A stretch of DNA of 44,449 bases from Desulfobacterales bacterium. GTDB lineage: Bacteria > Desulfobacterota > Desulfobacteria > Desulfobacterales > JAHEIW01. Every line of letters starts with the position of its first letter. Within the stretch, counting starts at the first letter, position 1. Made by a program: the position numbers and the translations under genes. This document shows, piece after piece, positions 32,055 through 40,710 of this stretch. The stretch spans positions 3,467,619 to 3,512,067 of the forward strand of contig CP070694.1 in NCBI GenBank assembly GCA_020353355.1, given 5' to 3'. The notes beneath the pieces were generated by a model. That model was not told where the DNA came from and did not search any database. It saw only the letters and a program-made list of their open reading frames with translations.

Positions 32055-32588
32055 TTAAAGTTTACTGTTGCAAAAGCTATTTGGAATTGATTTCTTACGG
32101 GATCGGAGTTTTTGCATTATTTTTCTTGTTATGAAGTATGTGGCGATAGCAGGAAGAATGCCGAGTATGATTCCGCCTGCTATGGAGGCAATGGCCACAT
32201 CCAGTCCGAGTTTAACTGTCTCAGTCACCGATTCGCCCGTAATATAAGCAGCCCTTGATGTGCCGAAGAGCACGGCGCCTGTTTTAAAACTGGCGATATA
32301 GAATATTGGTATCGTCAGCGGGTTGCTGAACCATACCCCAATGGCTGCGGCCGCCTTACTCCCCCGCAAAATAAATGACAGACATACAGCAATAATCGTA
32401 TGGAACGGTATCGTCGGTGTCATGGCCACAAAAACTCCGACAGCCATACCAATCGCCACATAATGCGGGTTTCCGTGAAGTTTTTTAAGGCGTGTTAGCC
32501 ATCGCCGAAAATTATCACGCGACGCAACCAACACGGTCTTATTTAGTTTATCCCGATATTGAGTCGTACTCATAAGCTCTGGCACCAT
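32055..32588 (-). CDS. DUF2062 membrane protein
   Basis: About 177 aa from ATG 32588; an in-frame TTG at 32627 is also possible. DUF2062 hallmarks are GNPHYVAIGMAVGVFVAMTPTIPFHTIIAV and GVWFSNPLTIPIFY. There are 3-4 hydrophobic segments: about 50-75, 85-100, and 135-165. Function is unknown; the family sometimes links to envelope polysaccharide genes. It is co-oriented with rsmA. Confidence 0.85.
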   Translation of the reverse strand: MVPELMSTTQYRDKLNKTVLVASRDNFRRWLTRLKKLHGNPHYVAIGMAVGVFVAMTPTIPFHTIIAVCLSFILRGSKAAAAIGVWFSNPLTIPIFYIASFKTGAVLFGTSRAAYITGESVTETVKLGLDVAIASIAGGIILGILPAIATYFITRKIMQKLRSRKKSIPNSFCNSKL

Positions 32589-32769
32589 ATATTTTGGCGA
32601 TCTTCTTTTTCTAGTTTTTGTTACCAAGAAATCAATCTGTTTTCAACGACTGTTTTTTTAGCGCTTATATCTGCGGCTTTAAAGGTTTGTCTTAAACTTG
32701 ACTTTTATCTGATTTGGAATTACTGTTACATCGAATTTTCCCGGGGATATTCCTTACTTCGACATGCAT

Positions 32770-32812
32770 CATTCATCATTCAATATTCGACATTCGATAT
32801 TTAGATATTTAT
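32770..32812 (+). repeat. AT-rich ATTC-word repeat
   Basis: ATTCATCATTCAATATTCGACATTCG-type words fill part of 32628-32889. Related words occur at 13936-13965, 41682-41699 and 3269-3281, always between genes. Confidence 0.45.
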
Positions 32813-32889
32813 TGGCCGAAAGGGCACAATGTTCAGAACGTCCCAACTTATAGCCCTTTCCGTTTTACCCATCACCCAAGGAGGGAGCC

Positions 32890-33264
32890 ATGCCAAGAAA
32901 AAGGGGAAAAGCAATCAGTTTTGATGCCATGGTGAAGTTTTTTATGCAAACTTACAACATTCCCACCAAGAAGGATGTCGAGCGGTTGATAGACAAGTTG
33001 GATCGTATCGAAAAAATGCTGCGGACACCTGGTCCTGTCGGACCCTATCCGGAAAAAAACAGAATTTCCGGCCGCAAGACGGCCGCGACCGCTATTGACA
33101 TTGTGTATGATGTCATCAAACGATCCAGAAAGGGACTAGGATTTGCGGATATCCAGGCCAAAACCGGTTTCGGAGATAAAAAAATCCGCAATATTATTTT
33201 CCGGCTCAATAAAATTGGAAAAATTAAGCGCAAAAACCGGGGGATTTATACCGTTGTCAAATAA
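32890..33264 (+). CDS. Small basic winged-helix-like protein
   Basis: 124 aa. An N-terminal helix with heptads (PTKKDVERLIDKLDRIEKML) is followed by a Pro/Gly linker (TPGPVGPYPEKN) and a C-terminal DNA-binding-like unit (YDVIKRSRKGLGFADIQAKTGFGDKKIRNIIFRLNKIGKIKRKNRGIYTVV), where helix-turn-helix plus a beta wing is recognisable. The C-terminus is strongly basic. It is probably a dimeric DNA-binding protein; no family name is secure. ATG 32890 follows AAGGAGGGAGCC. Confidence 0.65.
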   Translation: MPRKRGKAISFDAMVKFFMQTYNIPTKKDVERLIDKLDRIEKMLRTPGPVGPYPEKNRISGRKTAATAIDIVYDVIKRSRKGLGFADIQAKTGFGDKKIRNIIFRLNKIGKIKRKNRGIYTVVK

Positions 33265-33335
33265 TCCACTTCTCAATTGCATTCAGATCGAATTTGCCTT
33301 CCCCGAATCTCAGTTTCCGGATCCCATTTGCTACA

Positions 33336-36326
33336 ATGAGCACAATTAATGATCCCAACAATCTCCGTTTGATTCAAGGTGACAGTGTCTGCGGATACCA
33401 TATCCATCGGAAAGTAGAACTTGCTGAGACACACTCGATATTTTATGAGCTTGAGCATCGCGCGACCGGGGCGAAACATGTTCATATCAGCCGCGATGAT
33501 TTGGAAAACACCTTCAGTGTCGCTTTTAAGACGGTGCCGGTTGATTCAACCGGCGTTGCCCATATCCTCGAGCACACGGTCTTATGTGGCTCTGAGAAAT
33601 ATCCGGTGCGTGATCCGTTCTTCTCCATGCTCAAAAGAAGCTTGAGTACTTTCATGAATGCGTTTACCGCCTCCGACTGGACGATGTATCCCTTCTCCAC
33701 GCAGAACCAGAAAGATTTCTACAATCTGATGCAGGTTTATTTGGATGCCGCCTTTTTTCCTAAACTGGATGAACTGTCTTTTAAGCAGGAGGGGCATCGC
33801 CTCGAATTTGAGCAACAAAAGCATGATGACGCCGCCGATCGTCATAAGTTGGTTTACAAAGGCGTTGTTTACAATGAGATGAAAGGCGCCATGTCATCGC
33901 CGGATCAGGTGATGGTGCGATCCATTTTAAAAGCACTTTATCCGGATACCACCTATAGCAATAATTCCGGTGGTGATCCGGCCGTGATTCCTTCGTTGAC
34001 ATGGGAACAGTTAAAAGAGTTTCATCAACGGCATTATCACCCGAGCAATGCCTTTTTCTATACCTATGGTAATTTGCCTCTCGCAGATCACCTGGCCGTG
34101 ATCCTTGAAACGGTTATGAAAAAATTTGAGCGACTCGATCCCGGGACGGATGTTCTCCCTCAACCGCGATGGCATAGACCCCGTACAGCGACATTTTACT
34201 ATCCGTTTGACAAGGGGGAGAACCCCTCAAAAAAGTCACAAGCTTGTCTTGCATGGCTGGCGGCTGATATACGAGATACCTTCGAAGTCCTTACCCTTTC
34301 ATTGCTGGAACAGATCCTGCTTGGAAACTCTGCATCTCCCTTGCGCAAGGCGCTGATTGATTCACAGCTAGGTACAGCGCTTTGTGACGGCAGCGGTTTT
34401 GACGCGGACAACAGAGACACGATGTTTGTCAGCGGCTTGAAAGATGTGGCGCAATCAGCAGCACCCGAAATTGAAGCGCTCATATTGAATACCTTAAAAA
34501 AACTGGTATCCGAAGGCATCGATAAAGAACTGATTGAATCCGCCATTCATCAAATCGAATTTCGCCGCAAAGAGATCACCAATACGCCTTATCCATATGG
34601 AATTAAGATGCTATTGACTTTTAGCGGCAGCTGGTTGCATGGTGGTGATCCGACAAAGATAATGCGATTCGATGCGGAATTAATAAAATTACGAAACGCG
34701 CTCGGCGCAGGACCTCTTTTTGAAAATCAGCTAGAAAAATATTTTCTGCAAAATCCCCACCGTGTGTTATTGACCCTGGCACCGGACCAGCAGATGGCGC
34801 AAAACCAGGAAAAGAAAGTTATTGCTGAGCTTGCAAAGATTCAACAGGGGTTGTGTCCATTAGAAGTTGAAAAGATTGAGACGGATGCAGAAGCTTTGCG
34901 AACCCGGCAAGAATATGTAGAAGATGTATCGTGCCTGCCCACATTAGAGCGGGGAGACATTCCACCATCAGTGGCGGTTATCAAGGAAACGGCTACAGAT
35001 GAGTTCTTGTCCACTACTTTTTACGATCAGGCAACCTCGGGAGTCTTCTACTTTGCTGCCGCTGTCGGCGCCGGTACATTATCTCAGCGTATGATTCCGC
35101 TGACACCGTTTTTTTGCTACGCCTTTTCCAAAATTGGCACCGAACTGCGTGACTATACCGATATGGCTCGGCGCATCGCCACCTATACCGGCGGAATCGG
35201 GTTGTCGACTCACGCCCGTATTCGTTTCGACACGGAAGGTACCAGCCTTCCGCTTATTTCGCTAAATGGCAAATGTCTTTTTCGCAATCAGGAGCCAATG
35301 TTTGAAATTATCCAAGAGTTGCTTCATCATTTCGATTTTTCGGATCTTTCGCGGTTGAGGAGTCTTTTGCTGGAGTACAGAGCACATCTGGAATCCATGA
35401 TTATTCACAATGGGCATCGTTTGGCTATCTCGCTGGCTTCCAGGAATTCTTCCGTTACCCGTGCGCTCAGTGAAGCCTGGGGCGGTGTTCATCACCTGCA
35501 GGCCATCAGGAGCCTTAGCCAGGATCTAAATGATGACACGCTTTTTGCCATCTCCCAGGATTTAGCGTCCATCGGGAAAACCCTTTTCAACCGTAAAAAT
35601 ATTCAGACAGCCGTTATCGGAGAATCTTCAACATTTGCGGCGTCCAGCGCATCGATAGAATCGATGCGAAACGGAATAGCGGATACAAACGGTGATGGCT
35701 TTCGACCGCCTCCGATCACCATAGAGGATGGTACCATCCGGGAAGGCTGGAGTACCGCCTCGGCAGTTTCTTTCGTGGCACAAACATTTGAAACCGTGCG
35801 TATGTCCCATACTCATGCTCCGGCGCTGGCGGTCATCAGCAAAATTCTTCGTTCCATGTACTTACACCGGGAAATTCGTGAAAAGGGCGGTGCTTATGGG
35901 GGATTCGCCATTTACAATCCAGAAGATGGTTTATTCTGTCTGGGCTCTTATCGAGATCCCCACATCGTTTCAACCTTGAACGTTTATCAGCGGGCTGCCG
36001 ATTTCATACGATCATCTAACTACGGTGAAGAAGATGTCAAAGAAGCTATTTTGCAGGTATGCTCGGAAATCGACAAACCGGATCCACCGGGCCCGGCCGC
36101 CCGCAAGGCCTTTTACCGCAAGATTATTTCCTTATCCGACGATCTGCGCAGTCAGTTCAAAAGCAGGCTCCTGTCCCTGACCCGCAAACACATTATAGAG
36201 GCAGCTGAAACATATTTTGATCCACATGCCAAGAATCATGCGGTCGCAGTGATTTCCGGCGAAGAAAAGTTGAAAGCTGCCAATGAAAAGCTGTCCCGCA
36301 GTCCCTTAGAACTGCACCGCATTTAG
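33336..36326 (+). CDS. M16C presequence-protease-like zinc metallopeptidase
   Basis: 996 aa from ATG 33336 (an upstream TTG at 33294 lacks a ribosome site). The inverted zinc motif HxxEH is HILEH in AHILEHTVLCGSEKYPVRDPF, with the distal Glu in VYNEMKGAMSSPDQVM. Two M16 half-domains joined by a hinge, as in PreP/Cym1, are supported by the C-terminal REIREKGGAYGGFAIYNPE (substrate-binding RxxxGGAYG). These enzymes degrade short unstructured peptides. There is no signal peptide, so it is cytoplasmic. It is convergent with cbiO. Confidence 0.93.
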   Translation: MSTINDPNNLRLIQGDSVCGYHIHRKVELAETHSIFYELEHRATGAKHVHISRDDLENTFSVAFKTVPVDSTGVAHILEHTVLCGSEKYPVRDPFFSMLKRSLSTFMNAFTASDWTMYPFSTQNQKDFYNLMQVYLDAAFFPKLDELSFKQEGHRLEFEQQKHDDAADRHKLVYKGVVYNEMKGAMSSPDQVMVRSILKALYPDTTYSNNSGGDPAVIPSLTWEQLKEFHQRHYHPSNAFFYTYGNLPLADHLAVILETVMKKFERLDPGTDVLPQPRWHRPRTATFYYPFDKGENPSKKSQACLAWLAADIRDTFEVLTLSLLEQILLGNSASPLRKALIDSQLGTALCDGSGFDADNRDTMFVSGLKDVAQSAAPEIEALILNTLKKLVSEGIDKELIESAIHQIEFRRKEITNTPYPYGIKMLLTFSGSWLHGGDPTKIMRFDAELIKLRNALGAGPLFENQLEKYFLQNPHRVLLTLAPDQQMAQNQEKKVIAELAKIQQGLCPLEVEKIETDAEALRTRQEYVEDVSCLPTLERGDIPPSVAVIKETATDEFLSTTFYDQATSGVFYFAAAVGAGTLSQRMIPLTPFFCYAFSKIGTELRDYTDMARRIATYTGGIGLSTHARIRFDTEGTSLPLISLNGKCLFRNQEPMFEIIQELLHHFDFSDLSRLRSLLLEYRAHLESMIIHNGHRLAISLASRNSSVTRALSEAWGGVHHLQAIRSLSQDLNDDTLFAISQDLASIGKTLFNRKNIQTAVIGESSTFAASSASIESMRNGIADTNGDGFRPPPITIEDGTIREGWSTASAVSFVAQTFETVRMSHTHAPALAVISKILRSMYLHREIREKGGAYGGFAIYNPEDGLFCLGSYRDPHIVSTLNVYQRAADFIRSSNYGEEDVKEAILQVCSEIDKPDPPGPAARKAFYRKIISLSDDLRSQFKSRLLSLTRKHIIEAAETYFDPHAKNHAVAVISGEEKLKAANEKLSRSPLELHRI

Positions 36327-36349
36327 CCCGAATTTATAAAATTCGGGCT
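36325..36349. terminator. Palindromic hairpin between convergent genes
   Basis: AGCCCGAATTT (36325-36335) and AAATTCGGGCT (36339-36349) around ATA. It starts in the stop codon of the peptidase gene and lies 39 bp from the cbiO stop. No T-run follows on either strand, so termination by it alone is uncertain. Confidence 0.55.
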
Positions 36350-36387
36350 AGTTAACAGTTATTTGAGATGGGGTTTTGAAACCAGTT

Positions 36388-37116
36388 CTATTCATGTTCA
36401 TGGGGATATTGCCCATGGGGATGGGCGTGACGATGGGCATGGATTTGCAATTTATCATCAAACAGGATTTTGCCGTTTTTGATTGTGTAGATCTGAGCGG
36501 TTGTCGACAGGAGAAAATCGATATCGTGCGAAATGATAATATAAGACAGGTCAAGATTGAATATGATCTCTTCAATTTTAGCCCGGGTGTCAACATCAAG
36601 TCCATTGAGCGGCTCATCCAGCAGCAGAACCTCCGGTTCCATTGCCAGGACGGTGGCCAGAGATACCAGCCGTTTTTCGCCGCCCGATAGTTTGTAAGTA
36701 ATGCGATCTTCAAATCCCTCCAGACCCAGATATGCGAGCGTCCGATGCGCGATGGTTTGAGCCTCTGATTTTGATTTTCCTAAATTCAGCGGTCCGAAGG
36801 CCACATCCTCCATGACCGTCGGGCTGAAAAGTTGGTCGTCAGGATCTTGAAACAGCAACCCGATGCGCCGGCGCACGTCTTCGAAGTCTCTGGCCGTGGA
36901 GACGGGTTTGCCGAAAAGTTCGATTTTCCCGGAAGATGGCTTGACCAGGCCCATAATGAGATGGAAAAGCGTCGTCTTTCCACTGCCATTGGGCGCGATT
37001 AAACCGGTGCGGTCACCGCGATAAAATTTGAAATCGAGATGATTTAACACCGCCTTGCCCCCGGGGTAGCTGAAATGGATGTCCTTAAGATGGATTATGG
37101 GAGGCGCTGAATTCAT
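36388..37116 (-). CDS. cbiO: ECF-type Ni/Co transporter ATP-binding subunit
   Basis: 242 aa ABC ATPase. Walker A is GLIAPNGSGKTTL, the Q-loop is LLFQDPDDQLFSPT (typical of CbiO/EcfA), the signature LSGGEKRL, Walker B VLLLDEPLNGLD and the switch IIISHDIDF. An unusual C-terminal His-rich tail (HAHRHAHPHGQYPHEHE) suggests nickel or cobalt binding, for buffering or sensing. It powers uptake with CbiQ and CbiM. Last gene of the minus-strand operon, separated from cbiQ by a repeat-filled 288-nt gap. Confidence 0.93.
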   Translation of the reverse strand: MNSAPPIIHLKDIHFSYPGGKAVLNHLDFKFYRGDRTGLIAPNGSGKTTLFHLIMGLVKPSSGKIELFGKPVSTARDFEDVRRRIGLLFQDPDDQLFSPTVMEDVAFGPLNLGKSKSEAQTIAHRTLAYLGLEGFEDRITYKLSGGEKRLVSLATVLAMEPEVLLLDEPLNGLDVDTRAKIEEIIFNLDLSYIIISHDIDFLLSTTAQIYTIKNGKILFDDKLQIHAHRHAHPHGQYPHEHE

Positions 37117-37167
37117 AATAAGGCCCTCAAGGGTTTATTCTAACAATTTGTTTGTAAGGAGTTGGAG

Positions 37168-37360
37168 GTGTCAAGTGTCAACAAACTATGGGCATGGCGC
37201 ATGGTGCAAAGGGTTAAAAAATAGAAGACGACTTTGGTCTTGATACTTTCAACGCCAACCTCTAGCGCAGCGATCCTCCAACCTACCGCTTATTTTTTTA
37301 GGCCTTTAATTTCATACCCCATGCCCTTTGCTCTATGCTCCATGCCTTATACGTTGACAC
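37168..37360. repeat. Word-type inverted repeat between cbiO and cbiQ
   Basis: The left arm (37168-37213) holds GTGTCAAC and GGGCATGGCGCATGGTGCAAAGGG; the right arm (37319-37360) holds CCATGCCCTTTGCTCTATGC and GTTGACAC, its inverse. It lies inside the transporter operon, so it may set the level of cbiO relative to cbiMLQ. Confidence 0.65.
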
Positions 37361-37404
37361 CCGAAACCAGAAACCTGATTATGCCTGAAAACAGCGAATA
37401 AATA

Positions 37405-38166
37405 CTATACTCCAGCTTTGAGCCACTCAAGGTATATCAGCACCATCACCGCAACGCCCATTGCGGTCCCAAACAGCCACTCCTCTTTGCCGGTACGAAA
37501 TTGGTGCAGACAATAAAATTTGCGCTTAAATCCCCTGCACAGCATGGCTTTATAGACGCGATCGGCCCGCAGTGCCGATCGAACGAACAGCATGCCGACG
37601 ATGTAAGCATACGTTTTGTATGTGTGCAGGTTGGTTCCCGGCCGGAACCCCCTAATTTGGGCTGCCCGCATCAGTCGCTGGAATTCTTGTTCAATCACAA
37701 AGATGTAGCGATAGGTCATCAGCAACAAATGGACAATTTTGTCCGGTAGGTGCAGTCGGTTGAGGGCCGAACCGAGGGTGGATAATGTCATGGTTGCGAT
37801 CAGGGCCATCAACGCCATCAAAATGGCGTTGGATTTCAATGTTATTTGAGCCGACATAATCAAGCCGGAGTGATATACGCTTAACGGACCGATGCTAATT
37901 GCTACCGACCCCTGAAACGTCAGGGGCAGGACCAGCCAGAGAAGCAACGTAAAACTGTTTACGATGATTAGCCTTATGACGACGTCCCGGGGGCGCAGCT
38001 TGGCGAGCATGATCAATGCCAGCGACGCTCCGACAGCAGTTGCCAGAGTCGGAAAATGCCGGGATAGCGCAACAATCACCGAATAGACGGTGGCGGCCGC
38101 AATACGCATTCGCGGATCTATCCGGTGCAAAATTGAGTTTCCGACGGCAAACGGCTCTTGCAGCAT
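37405..38166 (-). CDS. cbiQ: ECF transporter T component (CbiQ)
   Basis: 253 aa with about five hydrophobic segments. The coupling-helix motif near the C-terminus, MRAAQIRGFRPG, carries the A-x-x-R-G pair that contacts the ATPase. MLCRGFKR is the second such motif. It is an integral membrane subunit linking CbiO to CbiM. It starts 9 nt after the stop of the upstream nikL-like gene. Confidence 0.93.
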   Translation of the reverse strand: MLQEPFAVGNSILHRIDPRMRIAAATVYSVIVALSRHFPTLATAVGASLALIMLAKLRPRDVVIRLIIVNSFTLLLWLVLPLTFQGSVAISIGPLSVYHSGLIMSAQITLKSNAILMALMALIATMTLSTLGSALNRLHLPDKIVHLLLMTYRYIFVIEQEFQRLMRAAQIRGFRPGTNLHTYKTYAYIVGMLFVRSALRADRVYKAMLCRGFKRKFYCLHQFRTGKEEWLFGTAMGVAVMVLIYLEWLKAGV

Positions 38167-38175
38167 AGTGGATGG

Positions 38176-38823
38176 TTATTCTTTCTTTTTGCGGCTATGA
38201 ACATACGCAGCAATGCCCACCAGACCGAGGATATAACCGATACCTGCCAAAATGTCTCCGACAGTGGGGCCCCTGTACTGCGCCTCGACGAGCATTTTGG
38301 AGATGGGCTTCAACTTACGATCCAAAACGGATTCGATGGCCGCTTCCAATTCCTGCAAGCTTACAACCGGCAGCGGCGATTCCGGTTTTATTCCCGGAGA
38401 GAGTTCAGAAATCTGTGTTGGTTTTTGGGTTTGAGCGGGCGCTTTGGCGGCTGCGGTTGCGTCGGTTGCTAGCGGCAAATCCTTCATTTCGGCAGCCGGT
38501 ATGGTCCATTCCGCCTGATGTCCCTGGCCGGCGATGAGCACGATTTTTAAATCCGTACGCATTGGAATTGGAAAGGAGAATTCCCCCTGTTCGTTGGTTA
38601 TGCCAGACAGGAGTTCGTTACCCTGGGGATCCAGGACAACGATTTTGGCGGCCTTTACCCTTTTGCCACCCGCAAATTTGCTTTGCACATGAATCGTGTC
38701 GCCTTCCACCCAGGCAAAAACATTCACCCGGTGAGCCGACGCAGGTTCGACCATACCCAGGAGGCCGTACAGACAAAAAAATATTACAATAAAAATTTTT
38801 AGCGATACTAGGTTCATGGGCAT
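38176..38823 (-). CDS. Nickel ECF transporter accessory protein, CbiL/NikL-like
   Basis: About 215 aa; I start at ATG 38823 (another ATG is at 38817). N-terminal signal/anchor LKIFIVIFFCLYGLLGMVEPASA, then an extracytoplasmic beta-rich part (HRVNVFAWVEGDTIHVQSKFAGGKRVKAAKIVV, carboxypeptidase-regulatory-like fold), a Pro/Ala/Gln linker and a C-terminal membrane helix (VGDILAGIGYILGLVGIAAYV). This matches NikL/CbiL, which replaces CbiN in many proteobacterial nickel systems. The exposed His-Arg-Val start after cleavage may help metal capture. Confidence 0.8.
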   Translation of the reverse strand: MPMNLVSLKIFIVIFFCLYGLLGMVEPASAHRVNVFAWVEGDTIHVQSKFAGGKRVKAAKIVVLDPQGNELLSGITNEQGEFSFPIPMRTDLKIVLIAGQGHQAEWTIPAAEMKDLPLATDATAAAKAPAQTQKPTQISELSPGIKPESPLPVVSLQELEAAIESVLDRKLKPISKMLVEAQYRGPTVGDILAGIGYILGLVGIAAYVHSRKKKE

Positions 38824-38860
38824 ACCATGTTCAGGTTGTGAGAAAAAATGCCCCAAAGGA

Positions 38861-39466
38861 CTATCCGGGATAGCCGGGCAACATCTCCGGACGCACTTTT
38901 CGTAAAAAAGCCACACAAATTGCGGTAACGACGCCTTCGATAATCATGACCGGTATGTGGGCGGCAATAATGAGACCGGCAACCTCCAAAAAATTTTCTT
39001 CAGTGAAAATCAGGGATAGCCCAACAATGATGCCGCTGGTGAGAATCGCCAAAAATCCACAGGCAAAGGCGGCTAGGTAAGCAATTTGTGGACTTTTGAA
39101 GATCATGCGCCCAAAGCCAAGATAGCACAGAACGGCCGGCAGCGCCATTATGATGGTGTTGATTCCCAGGGTGGTGATGCCGCCGAATTGAAAAAACGCA
39201 CCCTGCAAGGCCAATGCTACCAGGATGGCCGGGAAAGCTGCCCAGCCGAGTAAAAGCCCCACCAGCCCGTTCAAGATCAAGTGGGCATTGGACGGTCCGA
39301 TGGGGACATGGATCAATGAGGCTACAAAAAACGCCGCCGCCAGCATGCCTGCTTTGGCAATGTGGTCATAATCGAGCTTTTTTAGACCGATTGCTGTTCC
39401 GGCGGCGGCTAGCGCCGCACCTGAAATCAGCACCGGTCCGGATAATACTCCTTCGGAAATATGCAT
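38861..39466 (-). CDS. cbiM: ECF transporter substrate-binding (S) component CbiM/NikM
   Basis: 201 aa. The N-terminus MHISEGVLSGP gives the Met1-His2 metal-binding end essential in NikM/CbiM. Hydrophobic segments fill the rest; IHVPIGPSNAHLILNGLVGLLLGWAAF is the family signature and contains the second metal His. It binds Ni2+ or Co2+ in the membrane. It follows the nikK-like gene by 7 nt. The NikK/NikL companions favour nickel. Confidence 0.93.
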   Translation of the reverse strand: MHISEGVLSGPVLISGAALAAAGTAIGLKKLDYDHIAKAGMLAAAFFVASLIHVPIGPSNAHLILNGLVGLLLGWAAFPAILVALALQGAFFQFGGITTLGINTIIMALPAVLCYLGFGRMIFKSPQIAYLAAFACGFLAILTSGIIVGLSLIFTEENFLEVAGLIIAAHIPVMIIEGVVTAICVAFLRKVRPEMLPGYPG

Positions 39467-39473
39467 AAGTGTT

Positions 39474-40244
39474 TTACCTCATTTCGTGGAAATATACCCA
39501 GATCACCGCCCCCAGTTCCACATCCTTATCCTGGCCTTCGAACGGCAATTTGTAGTCGGCACGGTGTAATGCTGCAAAACCCCACCAGCCAGACACCGGT
39601 GCGCCATAGGTAAACACACCATTTTCATCTGCCTTGATAGTTTGGGTAATCATGTATTCGGTGGGAGCGGTGTATTTATTATCAATGTTGTAATGCTCGA
39701 CTTCAACCTCTGCGAATGGCACGGGCCTGTCCCCCACTTTTACAATTCCCTGAAAGACATTGCCGGCATAAAGGCCGAAGGGCTTGGACAAGGGCACGAT
39801 TTCGGTCTTCAGACCGACTTCCTCATCCCAGCCTTCGTCATCGCCGAAGGCCGCCACCACCGTTTTGGTGTAGTGAATGATATACGAATCCTCAGCCGGT
39901 TCCCAATAGGGTTCGGGCTCCATGTAAAACACATAAACTCCTGGACGTTTAACCATATAGGCCGCTTTCCAGGCGGTGTGCCCCATTGCCTGGGTTTTCT
40001 CAAGTGAGCCCAGCAGGTCCAGCGTTTTATCGCCGACCTTTACCGCAAAGGATTGAGGTTTGGCCAACTCCATACCCACCATTTCAAAAGGATGGGAAAA
40101 GGAGAGGGTTAACGTCAGCGTTCGATTGTCATCCTGCATCACCATGGAATCGGTGGGGATGAGCATTCCAAAATGTGACCAGGCCGGCATAGCCGCGATC
40201 GGTAAGAATAACATCCCAATGAACATCATTATGTATTTTTTCAT
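39474..40244 (-). CDS. DUF4198 periplasmic protein, NikK-like
   Basis: 256 aa. Signal peptide [24 protein letters not shown], then a beta-rich DUF4198 domain ([96 protein letters not shown]). In sulfate reducers such proteins (NikK) precede nikMLQO and probably deliver metal to the transporter. The start overlaps the upstream PanB-like ORF by 4 nt, so translation is coupled. Confidence 0.82.
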   Translation of the reverse strand: MKKYIMMFIGMLFLPIAAMPAWSHFGMLIPTDSMVMQDDNRTLTLTLSFSHPFEMVGMELAKPQSFAVKVGDKTLDLLGSLEKTQAMGHTAWKAAYMVKRPGVYVFYMEPEPYWEPAEDSYIIHYTKTVVAAFGDDEGWDEEVGLKTEIVPLSKPFGLYAGNVFQGIVKVGDRPVPFAEVEVEHYNIDNKYTAPTEYMITQTIKADENGVFTYGAPVSGWWGFAALHRADYKLPFEGQDKDVELGAVIWVYFHEMR

Positions 40245-40516
40245 GGTTTCATCTCCGCAATCATCTTCTTTAATTGCTTCAAGGCTTCATCGGGCATTTT
40301 AAAAGAATGCTCCGGTCCCGGGAATTTCACGTCTTCGACGGTTCCTTCCATACCCAAAACAACCATGCCCAGAGAATCGCCCACCAGAACAATGTCCACT
40401 CCGGCCTCGTCAGCCAGCAGCCCCAGAGGGTAATCATAGGCGGTCACCATGACCAGCTTGCGTCCTTGTTCTTTTGCCTGCTGGACATCAAGAACGGTCA
40501 CTTTCTGATCACTCAT
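40241..40516 (-). CDS. PanB N-terminal remnant, short ORF coupled to nikK
   Basis: 91 aa. Residues ~5-58 match the N-terminus of 3-methyl-2-oxobutanoate hydroxymethyltransferase ([40 protein letters not shown]), including the metal-binding Asp of VGDSLGM. After that the sequence departs from PanB and ends [18 protein letters not shown]; the remaining ~200 residues of PanB are absent. It is preceded by a good ribosome site (AAAGGAGCAATTGAA) and overlaps nikK, so it may still be translated. Enzyme activity is not expected. Confidence 0.65.
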   Translation of the reverse strand: MSDQKVTVLDVQQAKEQGRKLVMVTAYDYPLGLLADEAGVDIVLVGDSLGMVVLGMEGTVEDVKFPGPEHSFKMPDEALKQLKKMIAEMKP

Positions 40517-40580
40517 TTCAATTGCTCCTTTACGCCTTATGTGGATTCAATTGCTTATCACGTTCTGTTAAAATATTTTT

Positions 40581-40710
40581 GGTTTCAGGTGTCAGTGTTC
40601 AGGTGTCAGGCACAATCAGGTTTCAGGTTTCAGTGCCCGGAAGTCAGAAACACAAGAGATGAACTCCCGAACATTGTAAGCTGACACCTGAACCCTGAAC
40701 ACTGATACCT
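40581..40710. repeat. Word-type inverted repeat upstream of the transporter operon
   Basis: The left arm (40581-40632) repeats CAGGTGTCAG, TTCAGGTGTCAGG and CAGGTTTCAGG; the right arm (40680-40710) is its inverse (CTGACACCTGAACCCTGAA). The right arm touches the stop of the ketopantoate-reductase-like gene. Related words occur at 22558 and 37361. Confidence 0.65.

Noticed and set aside
33294..33335. TTG start for the M16C peptidase
   Set aside because: No ribosome site, and the added residues do not resemble the family; ATG 33336 is used.
40517..40709. NikR box or cobalamin riboswitch before the metal transporter
   Set aside because: No convincing NikR palindrome and no B12-box-like sequence were found; only the word repeat is clear.
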